From Paraburkholderia madseniana (GTDB taxonomy: Bacteria; Pseudomonadota; Gammaproteobacteria; Burkholderiales; Burkholderiaceae), in contig NZ_VOSW01000102.1 in the NCBI RefSeq assembly GCF_009690905.1, positions 1 through 32,858 of the forward strand: a DNA stretch of 32,858 bases. Reading direction: 5' to 3'. Shown one piece after another: positions 1-6,037 of the stretch; positions within the stretch are counted from its first letter, which is position 1; each line of letters opens with the position of its first letter. The notes beneath the pieces are model-generated. The model had not been told where the DNA came from. It made no database searches and saw only the letters and a list, made by a program, of their open reading frames with translations. The position numbers and the translations under genes are program-made.

Positions 1-127
1 GCTTCGATCAGATAGGTAAGGTGGGCTGAGAGCATCGTGCCGAAAAGTTAACATCCCGGCGCGCCGTTTACAACCTCTTCCTGCTCTGCAAATGAAAATG
101 CCGTTCAGTGCTAACTGAACGGCATTA
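1..127. mobile_element. Terminal fragment of an IS4-like insertion sequence
   Basis: Only the last ~127 bases of the putative element lie in the window. Read inward from position 127 on the minus strand, the end begins TAATGCCGTTCAGTTA, which closely resembles the TAATGCCGATCAGTTA terminus I recall for IS4. Positions 98-125 form a perfect 12-bp inverted repeat with a 4-nt loop. A pentapeptide-repeat reading frame starts in perfect register at 131, directly next to this end, so a gene looks interrupted here. The transposase body is outside the window, so family assignment rests on the terminus alone. A minus-strand frame opens at 54 and runs off the left edge, and a plus-strand frame closes with a stop at 25-27; which one belongs to a transposase cannot be decided. 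Confidence 0.45.
98..125. repeat. Perfect 12-bp inverted repeat at the element end
   Basis: Two arms, 98-109 and 114-125, are exact reverse complements separated by gcta. An A-run flanks the left side, so on the minus strand the hairpin is followed by a short T-rich stretch and could act as a weak terminator. It may equally be part of the terminal structure of the insertion sequence. Confidence 0.75.
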
Positions 128-475
128 AAGCTGACGGGCGCCAATTTCGAAGCCTGTACGGCGCTCGGCTTGAGCTTCGTCGAGACCTTGCTGGTGGGCG
201 CGCATTTGCGCGGCCTGTCGTTTCGCAAAGCCACCCTCCAGCAACTCGATTTCTCCGACGCCGATCTGGCCGGCGTCGATTTCCGCGAGGCGATCTTCGA
301 CGGCGGCAGTCTGAAGGATGCCCATCTGAAAGGCGCGCGCTTTGACGGCGCGGACCTGCGCGAGGCGGATCTGAGCGGCGTGCGGCTCGTCGATGCGGCG
401 CTGTTCAAGGGCGCGACGATTTCGCATCAGCAGGCGGCTGTGCTCGTGACTGAACTGGGCCTGCGAGTCATGTGA
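119..475 (+). pseudogene. 5'-truncated pentapeptide-repeat protein
   Basis: The open frame from the in-frame stop at 116-118 to the stop at 473-475 encodes nineteen consecutive pentapeptides in unbroken register from 131 to 415 (LTGAN, FEACT, ALGLS ... LREAD, LSGVR, LVDAA, LFKGA). A short tail ending in LGLRVM follows. Pentapeptide repeats fold as a right-handed quadrilateral beta-helix, and members range from DNA mimics to type VI secretion accessory proteins. No convincing ATG start or ribosome site exists; the only initiator-like codon is a TTG at 170, inside the repeats. The repeats start 4 bases from the putative insertion-sequence end, so the N-terminal part has probably been displaced to the left or lost. 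Function cannot be assigned. Confidence 0.65.
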
Positions 476-483
476 TCGCGCTG

Positions 484-517
484 CAAGCTGGCCGATTTTA
501 GCCATTCGGCCAGCTTG
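484..517 (+). terminator. Hairpin just after the pentapeptide-repeat stop codon
   Basis: Perfect 12-bp stem (484-495 with 506-517) and a 10-nt loop, nine bases after the stop. No T-run follows the stem, so it may be a weak or factor-assisted terminator, or an mRNA 3'-end stabiliser. Confidence 0.45.
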
Positions 518-1064
518 AACGAATCAAGGCCTGTGCTTATCATCTAATCTATTGATTCATTAACCGCGGTCGATTTTCAATCTCGCAATTTGTCAGCGGA
601 TTTGAAGATTTTTAATGTATTCGCTATTCGCGAATTTGTTGTGAAGAAATGCGATTACTTATTCGCGTCGCTCAATAATCGCTAATACCTCGGTATGGTG
701 CGTTGGCGCACTAAAGGTTCGCAATACATAAAGCGTCCGGATCATGCTGGGCGGGGCTGGCGGGAATCGGTCAAAGGGCTTTCGTCAGGCTTTTCGGGTG
801 ACGCGTGGGTAGGTGCTTGATTTATAAGGCCCGGCGAACCACGCGCGCGATTTTGACTTGTTGATTTTATGACGTTTCATGCGAGGCAGATAAGGGCGTT
901 TACCCAGCTTATTTCCGACATTTTCTCTTCACGTAATGCGGACTCCGTACGCCGCGTCACATTGCCCACGAAATTAATAGATTGCGCTTGTAAAGGCGGG
1001 TTGTTAGATTTCCTTCTGGCGCATGGTGAACCGGTCCTTTGCCGATATGCGCCGAACCCCCGTT
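518..1064. other. Gene-poor, AT-richer stretch
   Basis: No reading frame here has a ribosome site or a recognisable product. About 540-720 is clearly AT-richer than the surroundings and carries ATTCGC/GCGAAT motifs. TTGACT at 853-858 is a possible -35 element without a good -10 at normal spacing. A small inverted repeat pairs 1018-1024 (ggcgcat) with 1046-1052 (atgcgcc), just upstream of the intrinsic terminator at 1065-1092. An untranslated RNA ending at that terminator is possible. Confidence 0.4.
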
Positions 1065-1092
1065 AGCCCGGCCTCGTGCCGGGCTTTTTTTT
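1065..1092 (+). terminator. Strong intrinsic terminator with no obvious gene upstream
   Basis: GC stem gcccggc (1066-1072) / gccgggc (1078-1084), loop ctcgt, then eight T residues (1085-1092). The T-run places it on the plus strand, yet the last recognisable plus-strand coding sequence ended 590 bases earlier. Confidence 0.85.
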
Positions 1093-1228
1093 CTGGCCGA
1101 TCGCGCTCGGCGCGCTGTTCGCGTTTGCCGCACGCATTCGCCGAACGCGTCGATCCGCGCTCTGGCCGCTGGCGCCGCCGCCAGCTCGAGCGGCCCTGCG
1201 CCTGCGTTATTGCGTTGCCACGTTGCCT

Positions 1229-1555
1229 CTACTGCTTGCAGCGAACCACCATCGACCGGTTTTTGACGTTCGCACCGAAAACTCCGCCGATCGAGCCACC
1301 CGAGGTCGCGCCGTTGTCGACGTCCTTCGAAACGACGTCGTAGCCGTAGTTGCCGCAGACCTCGCCCGCGCGTTTGTAGCACTCGGCCCAACTGGAACTC
1401 GCGTCACTGCCGCTGCAGTTGATCGCAAAGCCCGTATCGCCGCTTGGCAGGTAGGTCATGGTGGTGGTGCTGGAACAGCCGCCGAGGCTGCCGAGCGTCA
1501 GCAGGCCGAGGCCGATCGCCGCGGCCGTTGTTAAGGACGCCAGTGCGCTCTTCAT
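1229..1555 (-). CDS. Small hypothetical lipoprotein
   Basis: This 108-residue protein starts at the ATG at 1555, where an AAGGAA ribosome site sits seven bases upstream. A hydrophobic signal sequence ends in a lipobox LGGC (Cys27 predicted to be lipidated) followed by SSTTT. The mature part is about 80 residues and holds four Cys, in the contexts NCSG, ECYK, VCGN and RCKQ, so two disulfides are plausible in the periplasm. A Gly-rich patch (GGSIGGVFGA) lies near the C-terminus. I do not recognise a named family. It is the leftmost of three minus-strand envelope or sugar genes, separated by 127 bases from the next, so it probably has its own promoter. Confidence 0.75.
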   Translation of the reverse strand: MKSALASLTTAAAIGLGLLTLGSLGGCSSTTTMTYLPSGDTGFAINCSGSDASSSWAECYKRAGEVCGNYGYDVVSKDVDNGATSGGSIGGVFGANVKNRSMVVRCKQ

Positions 1556-1682
1556 TGCAGATTCCTTACAGATAACAGGGGAAGACGCAGCGCGAAGCCG
1601 CGTCATGCATAGGATTGGGCGTTTTATAGCACGCGCGGTTCCCTCGACTGCTGTTGCAGGGCGCGTGCCTGAAGCCGGGCGG

Positions 1683-2411
1683 CTAGCGCGCCGGCAGTGC
1701 CCGCGACGGGTCGATCGAGCGGCCCTGATAGCGCAGTTCGAAGTGCAGCATGACACGGTCGGTGTCGGTGTCGCCCATTTCGGCGATCTTGTCGCCGCGG
1801 GCGACCGACTGGCCTTCCTTCACCAGCAGCACGCGGTTGTGCGCGTAGGCAGTCAGATAGTCGGCGTTGTGTTTGAGGATCAGCAGGTTGCCGTAACCGC
1901 GCAAGCCGTTACCCGCATAAACCACCGTGCCGGGCGCCGCGGCAACCACCGGGGTGCCCGCCGCCGCCGAAATATCGATGCCCTTCGAATTGGCGCCGTC
2001 GAAGGGCCGGATCACCGTGCCGTCAGCGGGCCATACCAGCGAGATCGCCGAAGCCGGCGCGGACGGCGGCGCGCTATCGGCGGGTGCCGGCCGGGGCGCC
2101 GCCGAAGCGCTCGCGCTTCCTGCCCCGCTGCTACGCGCTGCACCACCCGCGGCACCGCCTGTAGACGCCACATTGCCCGGTGGCGCGACCCGCAACACCT
2201 GTCCGACCTCGATGCTGTCCGGGTTGGTCAGGTTGTTCCAGCGCACGATGTTTTGCACCGGTTGCCGGTTGCTGCGCGCGATCTTCGACAGGGTATCGCC
2301 CCGTTCGACGCGGTAAAAGCCAGGCCCCACCGGAGCGGACCCGCAGGCGGCAAGCACCGCCAGCAACGACGCGCAGGCGAGCCGTTTCATGATTCTTGTT
2401 GTGTTGAGCAT
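1683..2411 (-). CDS. LysM/M23 lipoprotein, NlpD-like amidase activator with degenerate metal site
   Basis: This 242-residue lipoprotein starts at the ATG at 2411, preceded by GAGG five bases away. A signal peptide ends in LAAC (Cys23). A LysM peptidoglycan-binding domain covers about residues 32-75, an Ala/Ser/Pro-rich linker about 80-122, and an M23 (LytM) domain about 125-242. In active LytM enzymes zinc is held by HxxxD and HxH. Here the first histidine is Ser142 (SKGID, Asp146 kept) and the first His of HxH is Met221 (MLHFE). The same losses occur in E. coli NlpD, which is not a hydrolase but activates the amidase AmiC during division. I infer an outer-membrane-anchored amidase activator. 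Canonical nlpD usually lies near rpoS or pcm, so this is likely a paralogue and no symbol is given. Confidence 0.85.
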   Translation of the reverse strand: MLNTTRIMKRLACASLLAVLAACGSAPVGPGFYRVERGDTLSKIARSNRQPVQNIVRWNNLTNPDSIEVGQVLRVAPPGNVASTGGAAGGAARSSGAGSASASAAPRPAPADSAPPSAPASAISLVWPADGTVIRPFDGANSKGIDISAAAGTPVVAAAPGTVVYAGNGLRGYGNLLILKHNADYLTAYAHNRVLLVKEGQSVARGDKIAEMGDTDTDRVMLHFELRYQGRSIDPSRALPAR

Positions 2412-2594
2412 TGGACCTCGCAAAGCGCTGCCACGCGCCGATCCCGATCACGCGGCAGGTAGATGCAAAGCGTCCGATTCTAACGGTTTTGCGCTGCAGC
2501 ATCCGAAAAACGGATGCAGAGGCGGGCGCGCACGGCGGGAACGCGGCGAAAAGCCACGTAACCCGTCACGTCACGATGAGCGGAAAACCTGCCA

Positions 2595-3503
2595 TCAGCG
2601 CAGCTTGCTGACGCTGATACGCAGTGCGGCTGTCTCGGTTTGTCCTGGTTCGAGCCAGCGCAGTCCCAGGCCGTTGTGGATCGCATCCGGCAGACCCAGC
2701 CACGGCTCGACGCAATAGAAGTCCGAGTCAGCGGCTTCGGTCCATGTCGTGACCGCATACCAGGGCACTGAGTCCGGCCGTTGCAGATCGATCGTGATGA
2801 CCCGGTTCAGTCCGGGCGCAACGAGGCGCACCGGTTGGTCCGGCGCACCGACGAGACAATGGAAGCGGTCGAGAATGCGCGCCTCGTCGAGCGTGTAGCG
2901 CGCCGCGCCCGGTTCTGCTGCGCTGATCGAGCCGTCGCTCTGCTGGTAGCACCGTTCGGTGGGCGGCAGTTCCAACGAGGTCTCGGCGCGTTGCGTATGC
3001 GGCAGCGTGAAATAGAAGTGATGGCCGGCGTAGTAGGGCAGCCGCACGTCGCCGGTATTGGCGGTGCTTAGCGTGACTTCCAGCGTATGCGTATCGACGA
3101 GTCGGTACGTCGCTTCGAAACGGAAGCCGAACGGATAGCCGCCGCGTGTCGCGTCGCTGTCGGCGAGGGTCATGCGCAAACCGGCGCCGTGTACGTCGGC
3201 GTGGGCTTCGAAGGGCAGGTCGCGTGCGAAACCATGCATCGGCAATTCGCGCACCGTGCCTTGTGCGTCACGCCAGAAGCCGATCTTGCCGTCGACGCGA
3301 TGCCGGCCCAGAAACGGAAACAGCAGCGGGTTGCCGCCGCGAATCCTGGCAGGCTGGCTCCAGTCGGCGTTCTCGGGCCAATGAATGACCTCTTCGCCGT
3401 TGATGATCCACGACAAAAGACGGCCGCCGGCTTGCGGCGAGAAACGGAGCACGGAGGCGTCCTGGGCGATCTCGAGAATGTCCTGTTGCGGGGAGAGGGG
3501 CAT
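2595..3503 (-). CDS. Aldose-1-epimerase family protein
   Basis: This 302-residue protein has the galactose mutarotase-like beta-sandwich sequence pattern throughout. The start PMHGFAR (88-94 region, His90), the YYAGHHFYF segment with His161/His162 and CVEPW with Glu266 match the substrate-binding and general acid/base histidines and the catalytic glutamate region of the family. Such proteins interconvert alpha and beta anomers of aldoses in the cytoplasm; members close to YeaD act on hexose-6-phosphates, and which sugar is used here cannot be told. There is no signal peptide. The start at 3503 lacks a strong ribosome site but begins the family-like N-terminus. The gene points the same way as the lipoprotein gene downstream, with a gap of 183 bases, so they are probably separate units. 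Confidence 0.85.
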   Translation of the reverse strand: MPLSPQQDILEIAQDASVLRFSPQAGGRLLSWIINGEEVIHWPENADWSQPARIRGGNPLLFPFLGRHRVDGKIGFWRDAQGTVRELPMHGFARDLPFEAHADVHGAGLRMTLADSDATRGGYPFGFRFEATYRLVDTHTLEVTLSTANTGDVRLPYYAGHHFYFTLPHTQRAETSLELPPTERCYQQSDGSISAAEPGAARYTLDEARILDRFHCLVGAPDQPVRLVAPGLNRVITIDLQRPDSVPWYAVTTWTEAADSDFYCVEPWLGLPDAIHNGLGLRWLEPGQTETAALRISVSKLR

Positions 3504-3749
3504 GGTCGATGGGCTGGTTGAGAAAAGGTTGGGTGCGGTTCAAGTGAGTTGAGCGCGGCTCGAACGCGGGTTGTGAACGTTCGAACGACGCCGCGTAACG
3601 GCTCGCGAAGCAACGATTTTGCGCTGCTTTGCGCTACGGGGAAACCCTTCTCGGGAAATTGCGGGTGTCCGGGAAGCACTATCCTTGTCGATAATCCACT
3701 GACTGCCCGGCCACTTCAACGACCGGGCGAGATCGGCTCAGGAGGCTTT

Positions 3750-3836
3750 ATGGATCTCGCAATGGCAATGGGTGTGGCGCTGTTCGGCATGTTCGCGGCA
3801 AGCACGGTCTACTTTTTCTACAAGCTCGAGCGCTGA
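3750..3836 (+). CDS. 28-residue single-span membrane peptide
   Basis: A short frame encodes MDLAMAMGVALFGMF followed by AASTVYFFYKLER. A textbook ribosome site (GGAGG at 3741-3745) sits five bases before the ATG, stronger than that of most large genes in this window. About residues 3-23 form one hydrophobic helix with a short charged C-terminal tail (KLER). Size and layout recall small subunits of membrane complexes such as CydX or KdpF, but the sequence is not one I recognise. It stands alone, about 300 bases upstream of uppP on the same strand and divergent from the epimerase gene, so it probably has its own promoter. Its partner is unknown. Confidence 0.7.
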   Translation: MDLAMAMGVALFGMFAASTVYFFYKLER

Positions 3837-4027
3837 TCCAGTCATCTGCTTCGCCTTCCGCCGGGCCGTCAATGCGGGCCTGGCACAAGTTTCGACCATC
3901 AGTACATTGAATTTCTCATGATCGCAGGGCGGCCACCGGCGGCGCTCTGTTTCTTTTGCTGCGGCGTAACAACGGTTTCCAGTTGTGACGCGGCGCATCA
4001 ATATTTCCCCGAATGCGGTTCAAACGC

Positions 4028-4056
4028 TTGGCGCTGACTTTGCAGCCAGGCATAAT
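4028..4056 (+). promoter_or_regulatory. Candidate sigma-70 promoter of uppP
   Basis: TTGGCG at 4028-4033 and CATAAT at 4051-4056 are separated by exactly 17 bases, about 78 bases upstream of the uppP start codon. Motif match only. Confidence 0.5.
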
Positions 4057-4133
4057 CGGTGCGCTCTTGACGCGCCGTCGATCTCCTTGTGCGGCGCGCT
4101 GTTCCCCGACATTTTCCTTACAAGGACCGCCGC

Positions 4134-4964
4134 GTGAACCTGTCGTTTCTGATTTTCCTGAGCGTGCTGCAAGGCGTCACCGAACTGTTCCCGGTCAGCA
4201 GCCTTGGCCACACCTTGCTCGTACCCGGCCTGTTCGGCATGCATATCGACAAGCACGCGCCGCAGTTGCTGCCGTTCCTCGTTGCGTTGCACCTCGGTAC
4301 GGCGTTCGCGCTGCTGTGGTACTTCCGCAAGCGCTGGTGCGCGCTGGTGCGTGGCTTCTTCGCTTCGTTCGGCGGTCGTCGCAACGACGACGCGCACATG
4401 ATGTGGGCGCTCATCATCGGCACGATTCCGGCGGGCCTCGTCGGGCTGATTCTTGAGAAACGTCTCGAGCTGATTTTTCACGATTTGCGCATTGTCGCAG
4501 TCGCCCTGATCGTGAATGGGGTGCTGCTGTGGTTCGGCGATCGCCTGCAACGTTCGCGCGCGCATCAGGCGCCGGAGAAGCTGACCTTCCGCCAGGCGTT
4601 TTTCGTCGGCCTCGCGCAGATCGGCGCGCTGATTCCGGGCTTCTCGCGCAGCGGTCTGACGATGATCGCCGGGAATGCGGCCGGCCTGACGACTGAGAAG
4701 GCCGCCGAGTTCTCGTTCCTGCTCGGCACGCCGATCATCTTCGCGGCCGGCGTGCTCGAATTGCCGAAACTGTTCCATGCGCCGGGCCAGCTCGCCGATG
4801 CATTGCTCGGCGGCGTGCTGACCGCAATCGCCGCCTATCTCAGCGTGCGTTTCCTGATGCGTTATTTCGAAGGCCGCGGACGTCTGGCTTCGTTCGGCGT
4901 GTACTGCGTGATCGCGGGGATCGTGTTCCTCGGCTGGTTCGTGCTGCATCCGCAGCCGGTCTGA
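4134..4964 (+). CDS. uppP: Undecaprenyl-diphosphatase UppP (BacA)
   Basis: This 276-residue polytopic inner-membrane enzyme hydrolyses undecaprenyl pyrophosphate to undecaprenyl phosphate on the periplasmic side, recycling the lipid carrier for peptidoglycan and other envelope polymers; high dosage gives bacitracin resistance. Both signature motifs are visible: QGVTELFPVSSLGH near the N-terminus (catalytic Glu and His) and PGFSRSG in the middle. Hydrophobic segments run along the whole length, and the length matches the family. The GTG at 4134 is chosen because AAGGA lies eight bases upstream and the family N-terminus (NLSFLIFLSVLQG) follows immediately. An in-frame upstream start at 4089 would add residues with no family match. 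The gene is monocistronic, followed by a hairpin at 5041-5067. Confidence 0.95.
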   Translation: MNLSFLIFLSVLQGVTELFPVSSLGHTLLVPGLFGMHIDKHAPQLLPFLVALHLGTAFALLWYFRKRWCALVRGFFASFGGRRNDDAHMMWALIIGTIPAGLVGLILEKRLELIFHDLRIVAVALIVNGVLLWFGDRLQRSRAHQAPEKLTFRQAFFVGLAQIGALIPGFSRSGLTMIAGNAAGLTTEKAAEFSFLLGTPIIFAAGVLELPKLFHAPGQLADALLGGVLTAIAAYLSVRFLMRYFEGRGRLASFGVYCVIAGIVFLGWFVLHPQPV

Positions 4965-5033
4965 TTGCGTTTGACACGCCCGCTACAGCCCGCTAAGTGC
5001 CGGTGTGCGACTGGCGGGTAGGAAGCGATCGGT

Positions 5034-5039
5034 TATAAT
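5034..5039 (+). promoter_or_regulatory. Perfect TATAAT -10 hexamer directly before a hairpin
   Basis: TATAAT matches the sigma-70 -10 consensus exactly, but no good -35 sits at 16-18 bases. A GC-rich hairpin with a T-rich tail starts two bases later, so any transcript would begin inside the hairpin. It could feed tRNA-Arg downstream or be coincidental. Confidence 0.35.
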
Positions 5040-5040
5040 C

Positions 5041-5075
5041 CGGGCCCGGCTCAACGCGTCGGGCCCGTTTGTTTT
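5041..5075 (+). terminator. Terminator-like hairpin downstream of uppP
   Basis: Stem cgggccc (5041-5047) / gggcccg (5061-5067) with a 13-nt loop, followed by tttgtttt. It lies 76 bases after the uppP stop and is the best candidate for ending that transcript. Confidence 0.6.
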
Positions 5076-5151
5076 GCGATGCGGCGTGGTGACTGCCGAT
5101 CAGCGGTGCCGTGCGCCGGATTGGATTTCCACAGTCCTCGGCCCGGTCAGT

Positions 5152-5267
5152 TAGAATTTCGGTATCCCATGAACCCTGTGGCAGTCATACAGCACAGGTT
5201 CCAATGCCCGTTAAGGGTTCTCATTGCGGGCGATGCAGGTTGTACACGTTTCGTGTGTAGCATCGCC
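5152..5267 (+). other. Hairpin-rich leader upstream of tRNA-Arg
   Basis: TAGAAT at 5152-5157 is a possible -10 element. Three stems follow before the tRNA: 5171-5180 with 5193-5201 (nine pairs, one bulged C), 5206-5210 with 5227-5231, and 5230-5236 with 5260-5266 (gcgatgc/gcatcgc) enclosing a further partial pairing. The second and third stems share two bases, so they cannot both form completely. No coding frame is supported. Confidence 0.45.
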
Positions 5268-5277
5268 TCACGTCATT

Positions 5278-5351
5278 ACGGCAGTAGCTCAGCTGGATAG
5301 AGCATCGGCCTTCTAAGCCGAGGGTGGGGGGTTCGAGTCCCTCCTGCCGTA
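5278..5351 (+). tRNA. tRNA-Arg (anticodon UCU)
   Basis: A complete cloverleaf can be drawn by eye. The acceptor stem ACGGCAG (5278-5284) pairs perfectly with CTGCCGT (5344-5350), with discriminator A5351. The D-arm follows TAGCTCAG. The anticodon stem TCGGC/GCCGA encloses the loop CTTCTAA, giving anticodon TCT, which reads AGA and AGG, codons rare in this GC-rich genome. The T-arm contains GTTCGAGTCC. CCA is not encoded (the next bases are ctt), so it must be added after transcription. No integrase or duplicated 3' end is seen next to it. Confidence 0.95.
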
Positions 5352-5368
5352 CTTCAAAAGCCTGGCGC

Positions 5369-5400
5369 CGCGCATCGAAGCCTCACCGCTGCGATGCGCG
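5369..5400. terminator. Hairpin between tRNA-Arg and the convergent DUF427 gene
   Basis: Nine-pair perfect stem (5369-5377 with 5392-5400) and a 14-nt loop. It sits between two convergent units and could end both. On the minus strand a short T-run (cttttg) follows about ten bases downstream. Confidence 0.45.
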
Positions 5401-5409
5401 CATGGCCGT

Positions 5410-5793
5410 TTACCCCGCCGGCTGCACGTCGATGGAATCGACCCGGTTCGGATAGAACGCCAGATGCTGGGCGATCTCTTTCACGGCCGCGTAGGGCGAC
5501 TCGTAGGTCCAGACCGCATTCACTGCGCGCTCGCCGCCGATCGGAATGCTGTAGTACGCGCAATCGCCTTTATATGGGCAATAGGTTGCGTGATCGGTAC
5601 GTTCCAACAGCGTCATCTCGACGTCATTGCGTGGAATGTAATACACCGGCGGATACGACGCCTCGCGCAGCACGAGCGCATTGCGCGTATCCGCGATCAC
5701 GCGGCCGGCTACCGTCACCACCACGTGGGCTTTGTCCGGCTCGATGGTGATCGGATGATCGGGGCCGGGTACCTTGATGGTTTTTTCAGTCAT
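5410..5793 (-). CDS. DUF427 domain-containing protein
   Basis: This 127-residue protein starts at the ATG at 5793 with AGGAG about nine bases upstream. The features of the DUF427 family are visible: the core around RVIADTRNALVLREASYPPVYYIPR, split here as GRVIADTRNAL and YPPVYYIPRNDV, then the Cys-containing TYCPYKGDCAYYS segment, and WTYESPYAAVKEIAQHLAFYP near the C-terminus. The family forms a small compact beta fold of unknown biochemical role, found widely in bacteria and fungi. No signal peptide or membrane segment is seen, so it should be cytoplasmic. It is transcribed alone, towards the tRNA. Confidence 0.85.
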   Translation of the reverse strand: MTEKTIKVPGPDHPITIEPDKAHVVVTVAGRVIADTRNALVLREASYPPVYYIPRNDVEMTLLERTDHATYCPYKGDCAYYSIPIGGERAVNAVWTYESPYAAVKEIAQHLAFYPNRVDSIDVQPAG

Positions 5794-5970
5794 GCTGTCG
5801 AGCTCCTGAATAAGTGGGCAAGCCTGCAACACGTTGCTATGGGTTTCGAGCCGCCATCGGCGGGAATGATTGCGTCCTGCGTCGAAGCATACGCCGCTCG
5901 TGCAAACGCGTTGTGTCGCTGTTTGCGTCGATAACGAGTCGCGTGCGCCGTGGGATGATCCGCGCGACGA

Positions 5971-5998
5971 AAACAAAAAAGGGCAGCCGAAGCTGCCC
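5971..5998 (-). terminator. Intrinsic terminator of the phosphoesterase gene
   Basis: On the minus strand a stem of seven pairs (5992-5998 with 5981-5987) is capped by a UUCG tetraloop and followed by TTTTTTGTTTT. It lies about 40 bases after the stop codon at 6038. Confidence 0.9.
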
Positions 5999-6037
5999 CG
6001 TCAAAATCCCACCGTCAGGCGGACTGTTGCTAACGGA

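Noticed and set aside
869..1066. 65-codon frame before the orphan terminator
   Set aside because: No ribosome site, no hydrophobic or domain pattern, and it overlaps the hairpin structure; kept only as a possible untranslated RNA.
5278..5410. Genomic-island attachment site at the tRNA-Arg 3' end
   Set aside because: No integrase, no duplicated tRNA 3' end and no foreign-looking genes follow.
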